From positions 2,294,001-2,358,000 of the forward strand of contig NZ_VFPA01000001.1 in assembly GCF_006716445.1 (NCBI RefSeq): 64,000 bases of DNA, in the 5' to 3' direction. Position numbers and translations under genes: made by a program. The notes beneath the pieces are model-generated. The model had not been told where the DNA came from and did not search any database. It saw only the letters and a list, made by a program, of their open reading frames with translations. The first letter of the stretch is position 1; every line of letters starts with the position of its first letter. The DNA comes from Pseudonocardia kunmingensis (GTDB lineage: Bacteria; Actinomycetota; Actinomycetes; Mycobacteriales; Pseudonocardiaceae). Positions 25,129 through 32,760 of the stretch are shown here, piece by piece.

Positions 25129-25971
25129 TCAGGACCGGCTCGCGACGGCCGCCGCGAGCGCCGCGACGCGGGCCGTGCGCTGCCCACGGCGCCAGCACAG
25201 CACCCAGCGCACCGGGGGCGAGCCCGGCGCGAACGGCACCATGACCAGGCTCGGCCGGGCGAAGTAGTCGGCCGCGTGCGCGGCGAGCGGGCAGACCCCC
25301 TCACCCGCGGCGATGAGCGCCATGAGCTCCAGCAGGGTGGCGGCGGTGCGGTCGGGCTCCCGCCGGTAGGGCACGGCACGGCGCCCGGCCCGGAACACGG
25401 TCTCGTCGTCGAGGTCGGCCAGGGTGACGACCTCCCGGCCCGCCAGGGCGTGGTCGCGCGCCACCGCGAGCACGACGGGCTCGCGGTGCACCTCGGGCCC
25501 TTCCTCGAACCCCTCCTCGTCGACCGGGGCGTTGGTGACGACGACGTCCACCTCGCCGTCGCGCAGCAGGTCGAGCGGGTCGGTGAAGCCGGTCTCGCGG
25601 AACACGACCTCGACGCCGGGATGCCGTTCCCGGAAGCGGGTGAACACCGCGGCGGCGAGCTCCGCCACGGCGGGCGCCTCGAGACCGACGGCGAGCGTGC
25701 CGGTGACACCGCGGCCGGCCGCCACCGCCATGGCGATGCCCTTCTCGATGCGGTCGTGGCCGGCCCGGACGTCGGCGTGGAGCGCGGCGCCGACGGGCGT
25801 GAGGGCCACCCGGCGGCTGGTGCGCTCGAACAGGGAGACGCCGAAGCGCCGCTCCAGCTTCGCGATCGTCTGGCTGGCCCGGGCCTGGGAGACGAGCAAC
25901 CGCTGCGCCGTGCGCCCGAAGTGCAGCTCATCGGCGAGGGTCAGGAAGATCTCGATCTCCCGCCGTTCCAT
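25129..25971 (-). CDS. LysR-family transcriptional regulator
   Basis: Encodes 280 residues. The N-terminal winged helix-turn-helix (MERREIEIFLTLADELHFGR then LLVSQARASQTIAKLERRFG) and the periplasmic-binding-like effector domain (from about residue 90) are typical of LysR proteins. The start is ATG 25971, 7 bases downstream of a -10 TAATGT, so the mRNA is probably leaderless. It is divergent from a FAD oxidoreductase, its likely target. The mce operon lies downstream on the same strand, but the 268-base gap argues against one transcript. Confidence 0.9.
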   Translation of the reverse strand: MERREIEIFLTLADELHFGRTAQRLLVSQARASQTIAKLERRFGVSLFERTSRRVALTPVGAALHADVRAGHDRIEKGIAMAVAAGRGVTGTLAVGLEAPAVAELAAAVFTRFRERHPGVEVVFRETGFTDPLDLLRDGEVDVVVTNAPVDEEGFEEGPEVHREPVVLAVARDHALAGREVVTLADLDDETVFRAGRRAVPYRREPDRTAATLLELMALIAAGEGVCPLAAHAADYFARPSLVMVPFAPGSPPVRWVLCWRRGQRTARVAALAAAVASRS

Positions 25972-26041
25972 AACCCTGACATTATCAGTCGATGCTGATC
26001 CTGTCGTTGTTCGCGCAGGTCACCGCGCAGATAGTCGAGGC
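25972..26041. promoter_or_regulatory. Divergent LysR/oxidoreductase promoter with inverted repeat
   Basis: Rightward: TTGTTC (26007-26012), 17 bases, GATAGT (26030-26035), then ATG at 26042, so leaderless. Leftward: -10 TAATGT (25979-25984, minus strand), then ATG at 25971. Between them ATCAG (25984-25988) and CTGAT (25995-25999) form an inverted repeat with a 6-base centre, a candidate LysR site abutting the regulator's own -10. Confidence 0.55.
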
Positions 26042-27403
26042 ATGACCCAGTTCCTCACCCCGGCCGACCCCGACTACGACACCGAGCGCGCCGGCTACAA
26101 CCTCGCCGTCGACCACGAGCCCGAGGTGATCGTTGCGGCCGCATCCGTCGACGACGTCGTCGCCGCGGTCCGCCACGCCACCGCCCGCGGCCTCGGGGTG
26201 GCCGTGCAGGCCACCGGCCACGGCCCGTCCCGCGGCGCCGACGGCGTCCTGATCACCACGTCCCGGATGGACGGCATCACGATCGACCCGGTCGCGCGCA
26301 CCGCGCGCGTCGAGGCGGGCGTCCGCGGCGGAGCGCTGGTGCGCGCGGCCGCCGCGCACGGCCTGGCCCCGCTGAACGGCTCGTCACCCGAGGTCGGGGT
26401 GGTGTCCTACCACCTCGGCGGCGGCGTCGGGATGCTCGGGCGCAGCCTCGGCTGGGCCGCCGACCACGTCCGCGCGCTGGAGGTCGTCACGGCCGACGGC
26501 GTGCTGCGCCGGGCGAGCGCCACCGAGGAGACCGAGCTGTTCTGGGCGCTGCGCGGGGGCGGCAAGGGCACGCTCGGCGTCGTGGTGGCGATCGAGATCG
26601 ACCTGCACCCGGTCACGCGGTTGTACGGGGGCGGCATGCACTTCGCCGCCGCCGACGCCGAGCGCGCGCTGACCACGTGGGCCGGCTGGACGCGGACCGC
26701 GCCCGAGGCGATGGGCTCCTCGGCCCTGCTCATCCGGATGCCGGACCTGCCGGTGCTGCCCGACGCGCTGCGCGGCCGGTACGTCGTCCACCTCCGGTTC
26801 GCGTTCACCGGCAGCGCCGAGGACGGGGGAAAGCTGGTGCGGCCGTTCCGCGACCTCGGGCCGATGATCGACACCGTCGCGGAGATGCCGTACGCGGCCG
26901 TCGGGTCGATCCACGCCGAGCCGACCACCCCGGTGCCGTTCCACGCCCGCAACGCGGTGCTGGCCTCCCTCGACGCGGCCGGCGTGGCGGAGCTGCTGCG
27001 CCACGCCGGACCCGACGCGGAGGCGCCGTACCTGGTCGAGCTGCGGCTCATGGGCGGGGCGCTCGCCCGGCCCGCGGCGGTGCCGAGCGCGCTCGCCCGC
27101 CGCGACGGGGAGTTCGTGCTGTACGCGGGCGCGGCCGCGCAGGCCGAGCAGGTGCCCGCGCTGCACGCGGCGTACGACCGGCTGTTCGCGGCCATGGCCC
27201 CGTGGAGCACCGGCGGGGTGTGCGTGAACTTCCTGTCCGGGCCGGACGTGACGGCCGCGCAGCTGGCCACCGGCTACCTGCCCGAGGACGTCGCACGCCT
27301 GGCCGCGGTCAAGCGCGCCGTCGACCCCGACGACGTGTTCCGCACCCACCACGGACGCCCCTCGGCGAGCACCCGTCCGACGACCGGCGCCCTCGTCCCC
27401 TAG
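26042..27403 (+). CDS. FAD-binding oxidoreductase of the vanillyl-alcohol/berberine-bridge type
   Basis: Encodes 453 residues. The N-terminal FAD-binding domain shows the VQATGHGPSRGADGVLI motif, where the His is a usual site of covalent flavin attachment, and the GGGVGMLGRSLGWAADHV segment. The extreme C-terminus (DVARLAAVKRAVDPDDVFR) is the berberine-bridge-type ending that helps bind FAD. Such enzymes oxidise alcohols, sugars or phenols with O2. The substrate is unknown. It is divergent from a LysR regulator, which suggests substrate-induced expression. Confidence 0.85.
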   Translation: MTQFLTPADPDYDTERAGYNLAVDHEPEVIVAAASVDDVVAAVRHATARGLGVAVQATGHGPSRGADGVLITTSRMDGITIDPVARTARVEAGVRGGALVRAAAAHGLAPLNGSSPEVGVVSYHLGGGVGMLGRSLGWAADHVRALEVVTADGVLRRASATEETELFWALRGGGKGTLGVVVAIEIDLHPVTRLYGGGMHFAAADAERALTTWAGWTRTAPEAMGSSALLIRMPDLPVLPDALRGRYVVHLRFAFTGSAEDGGKLVRPFRDLGPMIDTVAEMPYAAVGSIHAEPTTPVPFHARNAVLASLDAAGVAELLRHAGPDAEAPYLVELRLMGGALARPAAVPSALARRDGEFVLYAGAAAQAEQVPALHAAYDRLFAAMAPWSTGGVCVNFLSGPDVTAAQLATGYLPEDVARLAAVKRAVDPDDVFRTHHGRPSASTRPTTGALVP

Positions 27404-27418
27404 GAGGGTCCTGAGGGG

Positions 27419-28363
27419 TCAGCCCGCCGCGACGAGCTCCGCCGAGTCCTCCGCGTGGAAGCGCTCCTCCAGTGCCTCCGGGCTCGCGTCGACGTCGATG
27501 ACGCGCAGGTCCGCGCCCCGGGCCGACTCGATGGCGCCGAGCCTGCGCCCGAGCTTGTCCATCGCGTACTCCGCCATCTCGTTCATGTCGATGGCGAAGG
27601 GCGGCGGGCTGTCGCTCGCGTCGAAGGTGCCGGTCACCACGCCCATCGCGGGCACCAGCAGCTCCTGCATCCGCTCGTCGACGGCGTCCCACAGCGCGTC
27701 GTCGGCGGCCACGTGGCGGCGGCAGGTGAAGGTGCCCCAGGCCATGTGCCGGCGCTCGTCGTCGCCGATGTGCTTGATGATCTTCTGCATCCCGGGGAGG
27801 ATCCCGCGGCTCGCGCAGATCTTCTGCCACGAGAAGTAGCCGGTGAGGGCGAGCGTGCCCTCGACGATGTGGTTGTAGGTCACCGACGCGCGGATCTGGT
27901 TGCGCGGCGACGGGTCCTGCGCGAGCGCCTGCAGGCTCCCCGGCAGCTCCTCGGTGAAGATCTGCAGGTAGTGCTCGTTGCCGGCGATGTAGGGGTGCAG
28001 GTCGTCGGTGAGGCCGACGGCGTCGAACCAGCGGCGGAAGGCCTCGGTGTGCTTGGCCTCCTCGTAGACGAACTGCGTCAGGTACATCTCGTCGGCCAGG
28101 CGGCCCTCGGCGGCCATCGCGCCGAGGAAGGGCTGCAGGTCCTGCGTCACCGACTCCTCGCCCGCCATGAACTGCGCCGCCAGCGCGCAGGTCCACCAGC
28201 GCTCGTCGTCGGTCATGGCCGCGACGTCGCGCGCGTCCTGGCTCAGGTCGATGTCGGCCGGGTTCCACTGCCGGGCGTTGCCCTTGGTGAACAGCCGCAT
28301 CGGGAACGAGTCGAAGTTGAGCCCACGCGGGCGCAGGCTGGTGAATCCGGTGCGATCGGACAT
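27419..28363 (-). CDS. R2-like ligand-binding oxidase (R2lox)
   Basis: Encodes 314 residues. Aligned by eye with M. tuberculosis Rv0233, all metal ligands are present one residue later: Glu69, Glu102, His105, Glu168, Glu203 and His206. Val72 and Tyr163, which form the Tyr-Val ether crosslink in R2lox, are also conserved. This family has a Mn/Fe cofactor and binds a fatty-acid-like ligand; its physiological reaction is unknown. It is not a ribonucleotide-reductase subunit. The gene starts 13 bases after an NDMA-type alcohol dehydrogenase, so the two are probably co-expressed. Confidence 0.88.
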   Translation of the reverse strand: MSDRTGFTSLRPRGLNFDSFPMRLFTKGNARQWNPADIDLSQDARDVAAMTDDERWWTCALAAQFMAGEESVTQDLQPFLGAMAAEGRLADEMYLTQFVYEEAKHTEAFRRWFDAVGLTDDLHPYIAGNEHYLQIFTEELPGSLQALAQDPSPRNQIRASVTYNHIVEGTLALTGYFSWQKICASRGILPGMQKIIKHIGDDERRHMAWGTFTCRRHVAADDALWDAVDERMQELLVPAMGVVTGTFDASDSPPPFAIDMNEMAEYAMDKLGRRLGAIESARGADLRVIDVDASPEALEERFHAEDSAELVAAG

Positions 28364-28376
28364 CGTCGTCCACCCT

Positions 28377-29483
28377 TCAGTAACGGACGAGGCCCCGGAT
28401 GTTGCGGCCCTCGCGCATGTCCTGGTAGCCGGTGTTGATCTCCTCGAGCGAGTACTCGCGGGTGATCAGCTCCTGCAGCTTCAGCTGGCCGAGGTTGTGC
28501 ATCTCGAGCAGCCGTGGCACGTCGTGCTGGCCGTTGGAGCTCCCGAACAGCGCCCCGCGCACCTGCTTCTCGTAGAGGGTGAGCTCCAGCAGCGACATCG
28601 ACACGGTCTCCTCCCCGGGGTGGCCGAGCGCCGTGACGACCACGCGCCCGCGCTTGCCGACGAGCTGCAGCGCGGGTTGCAGCTGGTCGCCGTCGGCGAC
28701 GCCGGTGGTCAGGATCGCCGCGTCCGCGAGCTGCCCGCGGGTGATGCTCGAGACGGTGTTCCACGCCTCGTCCGTGCTCGCGGCGACGTGCGTGGCGCCC
28801 AGCTCCAGCGCCTTCTCCCGCTTGAACTCGACGGGGTCGACCGCCACGACGTAGCGGCAGCCCGCGATGCGCGCGCCCTGCACCGCGTTGGCCCCGATGC
28901 CCCCGATCCCGACGACGACGGCCGTGTCGCCGGCACGCAGGTCGGCCGAGCGCACGGCCGAGCCGAACCCCGTGGTCACCCCGCACCCCACGAGCGCGGC
29001 CAGGTGCAGCGGGAACCCCTCGTCGATCTTCACGACGGACTTGACCGGCACCACCGTGTGCTTCGCGAACGTGCCGAGCAGGCACATCTGCCCCACGTCC
29101 TCGCCGCGGGCGTGGAAGCGGTAGGTGCCGTCGAGCTGCGGGCCCAGGGTCGCGCCCGCGCCGTCGTCGCACAGCGCCGTGTAGCCGCGCACGCAGCAGC
29201 TGCAGCGCCCGCAGCTGGGCAGGAACGTCATGACGACCGGGTCGCCCACCTCCACCTCGGTGACGCCGGGCCCGACCTCCACGACACGGCCCGCCCCCTC
29301 GTGGCCGCCGACCATCGGGTAGGCGATCGGCAGGTCGCCGGTGACCAGGTGCTCGTCGGAGTGGCACAGCCCGCTCGCCGCGAGCTCCACCAGCACCTCG
29401 CCCGCACGCGGCCCGTCGAGCTCGACCTCCTCGACCTCCCACTTGCCGCCGAGTTCCCAGAGCACCGCCGCCGTGGTCTTCAT
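28377..29483 (-). CDS. NDMA-dependent-type zinc alcohol dehydrogenase
   Basis: Encodes 368 residues of the medium-chain dehydrogenase superfamily. The N-terminus (MKTTAAVLWELGGKWEVEEV) matches the NDMA-dependent group. Catalytic zinc residues (SGLCHSDEH, GGHEGAGR), the four-cysteine structural zinc lobe (CGRCSCCVRGYTALC) and the nucleotide motif GIGGIGANAVQ are intact. In this group NADH stays bound and an external redox partner such as mycofactocin reoxidises it. No mycofactocin genes are visible here. ATG 29483 gives the canonical N-terminus; earlier starts are less likely. Confidence 0.85.
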   Translation of the reverse strand: MKTTAAVLWELGGKWEVEEVELDGPRAGEVLVELAASGLCHSDEHLVTGDLPIAYPMVGGHEGAGRVVEVGPGVTEVEVGDPVVMTFLPSCGRCSCCVRGYTALCDDGAGATLGPQLDGTYRFHARGEDVGQMCLLGTFAKHTVVPVKSVVKIDEGFPLHLAALVGCGVTTGFGSAVRSADLRAGDTAVVVGIGGIGANAVQGARIAGCRYVVAVDPVEFKREKALELGATHVAASTDEAWNTVSSITRGQLADAAILTTGVADGDQLQPALQLVGKRGRVVVTALGHPGEETVSMSLLELTLYEKQVRGALFGSSNGQHDVPRLLEMHNLGQLKLQELITREYSLEEINTGYQDMREGRNIRGLVRY

Positions 29484-29561
29484 GGGGCCAGCATGACGAC
29501 GGTCACGCCCGACCACAGCGGGCCGCGGGTTCCTCCGCTGGCCCGCGGGTGCCAGCCCCGG

Positions 29562-30863
29562 TCACGGGGCGGCGGGGACCGAGAGCTCCAGGTGGGCCAC
29601 CAGGCCGCCGCCCTCCCGCGCGACGAGCCGCAGCTCGCCGTCCATCGCCGCCACCAGGGCCTCGACGATCCACAGCCCCAGCCCGGCCGTGCCCCGCCGC
29701 TCCCCCAGCGCCACGCCCTTCGCCGTGACCACGCCCTCCTGCCCCGGCGGCAGACCGGGGCCGCGGTCGCGCACCTCCGCGACGAGGCGGCCGTCGACGT
29801 GGCGCAGGTCCAGCTCGACGGGCGCGCTCCCGCTGTGCCGGGCGGCGTTCTCCACCAGGTTGGTCAGCACGCGGCGCAGCCGCTGCGGGTCGCAGCGCAC
29901 CGCGGCGTCCTGCGGTTCGACGCGGGGCACGCGGCGCTGCGGGGCGACGCCGGCCGCGTCGAGCACGGCGTCCGCCAGCTCCCGCAGCCGCACCGGGCGC
30001 TCCCGGACCCGCCCGAGCGGACTGCCCTCCCCGACGGCGACGTCGGCGAGGCCGTCGAGCATGTCGCGCAGGTGCACGGCGTGCTCGGCGAGCAGGGCGG
30101 TGGCGGCGTCGCGGGACGGGCCCGCGAGCCGGCCCGCGGCCAGGTCGGCCGTGAGGGCGGTGAGCGACGCGACGGGCGTGCGGAACTCGTGCAGCACGAC
30201 GCGCACGCCGTCCAGGCGCGCCTGCTGGGCCGCGAGCAGGCGGGCGCGCAGGTCACGCTCCTCGAGGAACGCCTCGTGCTCGGCGCGTGCCCGCGCCCGC
30301 GACTCGGCGGCCGCCTCGAACTGGCGCTCCAGCATCCGCAGCAGCACCCCGACCAGCACGGCGGCGGCGACGAGGTAGCCGGTCCACCACGCGCCGGCCA
30401 GCCACCGGTCGCGCACCGCGACGTGCGGGTCGGAGCCGGCGAGCGCCGCGGCCGTGAACCCGGCCCCCACCGCCAGCGCGCCCAGCCGGCCGACGACGAC
30501 CCCGCCGCGCACGGCCCCTGCGATCACGACCAGCGGCAGGATCGCCACCATCACGCTATCGGCACCACCGGTGAACCCGCAGGCCAGCAGGGCGAGCACC
30601 GCGTCGATCGACGTCGCGAGGCGCGGCGGGAGCGGCCGCCGCCCGCGCCACTCGGCTGCGGCGAGCACCAGCGCGTAGAGCAGCGTGGCCACGACGAGCG
30701 CGCCGAGCGCCGCCGCACGGCCGCGCGCGATGCCCGGCTCGACGAGCAGCGCCGCACCCACCGAGCAGACGACGAGCAGCCGGATGACGACGGCCGTGCG
30801 CTCCTCGAGGACCTGCAGCGCCGGTCGCGGGCCGTCGGTGGGCACGGCGCCAGCATCTCCCAC
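29562..30863 (-). CDS. Membrane sensor histidine kinase
   Basis: Encodes 433 residues. About six membrane helices occupy residues 25-180, a coiled linker follows, then the phosphoacceptor motif LHEFRTPVASL. The ATP-binding domain has an N box (NLVENAARHSG), a G1 box (RDRGPGLPPG) and a G2 box (GTAGLGLWIV). The start is taken as GTG 30863; a GTG further in is possible. The gene is divergent from a response regulator (start 31001), its likely partner. The signal is unknown. A short stem (29518-29546) lies downstream. Confidence 0.85.
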   Translation of the reverse strand: MGDAGAVPTDGPRPALQVLEERTAVVIRLLVVCSVGAALLVEPGIARGRAAALGALVVATLLYALVLAAAEWRGRRPLPPRLATSIDAVLALLACGFTGGADSVMVAILPLVVIAGAVRGGVVVGRLGALAVGAGFTAAALAGSDPHVAVRDRWLAGAWWTGYLVAAAVLVGVLLRMLERQFEAAAESRARARAEHEAFLEERDLRARLLAAQQARLDGVRVVLHEFRTPVASLTALTADLAAGRLAGPSRDAATALLAEHAVHLRDMLDGLADVAVGEGSPLGRVRERPVRLRELADAVLDAAGVAPQRRVPRVEPQDAAVRCDPQRLRRVLTNLVENAARHSGSAPVELDLRHVDGRLVAEVRDRGPGLPPGQEGVVTAKGVALGERRGTAGLGLWIVEALVAAMDGELRLVAREGGGLVAHLELSVPAAP

Positions 30864-30986
30864 CGCAACCGTGCGGTCGGCGCACGCCCCGGTCGAGGGG
30901 CCGATCCGCCCGGATCGACGGGTGGGGACGGTGGCACCACCCGCGTGTCGGCGTGACTCCGCGGCGGTTCCACGGGCGGCCGCCGT

Positions 30987-30992
30987 TAGAGT
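30987..30992 (+). promoter_or_regulatory. -10 element of leaderless response-regulator mRNA
   Basis: TAGAGT lies 8 bases before GTG 31001, which is the spacing expected when transcription starts on the start codon. There is no Shine-Dalgarno sequence. This also supports choosing that GTG over the longer frame beginning at 30953. Confidence 0.6.
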
Positions 30993-31000
30993 CCCGACCC

Positions 31001-31669
31001 GTGCGCGACGGCCGGTACGTCGTGGTCATCGTCGACGACCACGCCCTGTTCTCGCAGGGCCTCGCGCTGCTGCTCGAGTCGCGGGCGGGCGACACGTTCG
31101 TGGTGGCGGGCGCGACCACCGCCGGCGAGGACGCGGTCGCGCTGGTCGGCCGGGAGGCCGCCGACATCGCGATCGTCGATCTCGCCCTCCCCCCGCTCGG
31201 TGGCGTGGAGACCATCCGGCGCATCACCGCGGCCTACCCCCGCACCCGGGTGCTCGCGCTCTCCGGGACCGAGGACCTCGGCCTGGCCACCGCCGCACTG
31301 CGGGCGGGAGCGGCCGGTTTCCTGGGCAAGTCGGCCGACCCCGAGGTGCTCGTCGCGCCGCTGCTCACGATCGCGGCCGGCGTCCGGGTGGTGCACCCCG
31401 ACCTGCTCGACGCCCTGCTGGCGGCCGGGGACCGCGCCGGCGACGGCCTGCTCGAGCGCCTGGACGAGCGCGAGCTGCAGCTGTGGGCGCTGCTCGCCCG
31501 CGGCCTGGAGACGAGCGAGATCGCCAAGCCGATGCTCGTCTCCGAGCGGACGGCGAAGCGGATGATCGCGAGCCTGCTGCACAAGCTGGGCGCCGCGAAC
31601 CGCGTCGAGGCCGCGGCGCTGGCCGGCCGCTACGGCCTGCTGGACGAGCAGCCCCACCGGGGCCGCTGA
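31001..31669 (+). CDS. LuxR/NarL-family response regulator
   Basis: Encodes 222 residues. The receiver domain begins VVVIVDDHALFSQGLALLL and carries the phosphoacceptor Asp in IAIVDLALPP, with the conserved Lys in GFLGKSADPE. The C-terminal LuxR helix-turn-helix (LDERELQLWALLARGLETSE then SERTAKRMIASLLHKLG) binds DNA. GTG 31001 is preferred because of the leaderless promoter. It should be phosphorylated by the divergently encoded histidine kinase. Target genes are unknown. Confidence 0.88.
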   Translation: MRDGRYVVVIVDDHALFSQGLALLLESRAGDTFVVAGATTAGEDAVALVGREAADIAIVDLALPPLGGVETIRRITAAYPRTRVLALSGTEDLGLATAALRAGAAGFLGKSADPEVLVAPLLTIAAGVRVVHPDLLDALLAAGDRAGDGLLERLDERELQLWALLARGLETSEIAKPMLVSERTAKRMIASLLHKLGAANRVEAAALAGRYGLLDEQPHRGR

Positions 31670-31674
31670 CGGCC

Positions 31675-31855
31675 TCGCACACCGACATCCGCGCTCGCAC
31701 ACCGACTGCAGTCGGTGTCTGACGTCAGAAGTCGTTGTGCGACCGCTGCCGCCGGCCCCGCCGCGCCTCGCACACCGATTTTCGCGCTCGCACACCGATT
31801 GCCGCGCTCGCACACCGACTGCAGTCGGTGCGTCGGCGACGAAGTCGGTGTGCGA
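31675..31855. repeat. Two copies of a modular tandem/inverted repeat
   Basis: TCGCACACCGA occurs at 31675, 31695, 31768, 31788 and 31808, spaced 20 bases within each block. Each block then contains the 16-base palindrome ACCGACTGCAGTCGGT and ends in an inverted copy of the module (AGTCGTTGTGCGA at 31730-31742, AGTCGGTGTGCGA at 31843-31855). Copy one spans 31675-31742 and copy two 31768-31855. Both could fold into long hairpins. They fill most of the spacer after the response regulator; the rest of 31670-31949 is empty. Confidence 0.75.
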
Positions 31856-31949
31856 TGGCCCGCGCGGGCCGCCTGTGGCCCGGCGGAGGGGTCGCCCGCC
31901 GCGTCCGTCGTCGGCCAGACTGCCGCCGTCGACGACGAGAGGGGCCGGC

Positions 31950-32360
31950 ATGACGGCGTTCAGGGACGAGGCCGAGGTCTACGAGTTCCTCGGTGGCGTC
32001 TTCCGGCAGGGGATGCAGGACCCGGCGCTGGTGGAGAAGCTGCGGCCGACGGGGATCGTCCTGCGGATCACCTACACCGACCCGGACGCCGTGCTGACCG
32101 TCGACATGCCGAACACGCAGCTGCACGAGGGCGCGGGCTCGGGACCCGAGCCGAACGTCGAGCTGTTCATGACCGCCGACACCGGCAACCGCTTCTGGCT
32201 CGGCAAGGTCGTCCTCCCGGTCGCGCTGGCGAAGGGGCAGGTCCGCGCCAAGGGGCCGGTCGCGAAGCTGCTCACGGTGCTGCCGATGGCGAAGGGCATG
32301 TTCGGGCCCTACCGGGAGCAGCTGCAGGCCGCCGGCCGGACGGACCTGCTCGACGCATAG
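31950..32360 (+). CDS. SCP2-type sterol carrier domain protein
   Basis: Encodes 136 residues forming a single SCP2-like lipid-binding domain (GIVLRITYTDPDAVLTVDMP then FWLGKVVLPVALAKGQVRAKG). Such small proteins bind sterols, fatty acids or acyl-CoAs, or serve as accessory subunits. ATG 31950 is the start that keeps only the domain; the frame is open upstream into the repeat. The neighbouring racemase and other lipid genes fit a lipid role. Confidence 0.75.
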   Translation: MTAFRDEAEVYEFLGGVFRQGMQDPALVEKLRPTGIVLRITYTDPDAVLTVDMPNTQLHEGAGSGPEPNVELFMTADTGNRFWLGKVVLPVALAKGQVRAKGPVAKLLTVLPMAKGMFGPYREQLQAAGRTDLLDA

Positions 32361-32428
32361 GGCCCAACGCGGGCACCCGTTCGGGTGGTCTATGCGTCGC
32401 CCGTTCGACGGTGGTGATACTCCGAACT

Positions 32429-32704
32429 GTGGAAACAGTGTGGCTCGACGTCCAGATGTGGACCGGCCTGCGTGGCAACTTCCACCCCTTCAAGGACGTG
32501 GCCTGCGAGGTGGGCGACCCGGCACCCTCCATCGCGGGCGAGTGGCAGCAGTGGGCCGACTCGTACCTGAGCGCCGTCGCGCAGCAGGAGGCCTGGCAGC
32601 CCGGCCGGTACGCCTACAGCGCCGAGCGCCGCGACGACGACGGTCACATCCTCGAGGTCCTCACCCGCGGCCAGTGGGAGTGGACCACGCGCCGACCGGT
32701 CTGA
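32429..32704 (+). CDS. Small conserved-looking protein of unknown function
   Basis: Encodes 91 residues if started at GTG 32429 (METVWLDVQMWTGLRGNF). It has no membrane segment, is rich in Trp (7) and ends WEWTTRRPV. A -10-like GATACT lies 6 bases upstream, suggesting a leaderless start; GTGs at 32411 and 32414 are alternatives. I do not recognise the family. Normal codon use and compact spacing support it as real. Confidence 0.6.
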   Translation: METVWLDVQMWTGLRGNFHPFKDVACEVGDPAPSIAGEWQQWADSYLSAVAQQEAWQPGRYAYSAERRDDDGHILEVLTRGQWEWTTRRPV

Positions 32705-32718
32705 ACCAGGCCACCTCG

Positions 32719-32749
32719 TAGGATCGGCCTGCAGCAGCGAGGCCGATCC
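32719..32749 (+). promoter_or_regulatory. MocR promoter with overlapping inverted repeat
   Basis: A -10-like TAGGAT (32719-32724) overlaps the left half of a perfect 10-bp inverted repeat, GGATCGGCCT (32721-32730) and AGGCCGATCC (32740-32749), with a 9-base centre. The repeat ends 11 bases before the regulator's ATG. It could be an autoregulatory operator or a leader hairpin hiding the start region. Confidence 0.5.
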
Positions 32750-32760
32750 GCGGGAGTGGC

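Noticed and set aside
27419..28363. First read as a ribonucleotide reductase small subunit.
   Set aside because: The Tyr163/Val72 pair and overall pattern match R2lox, and no large-subunit gene is nearby.
31675..31855. Evenly spaced repeats suggesting a small CRISPR array.
   Set aside because: Units are 20 bases with no unique spacers, contain inverted copies, and no cas gene is present.
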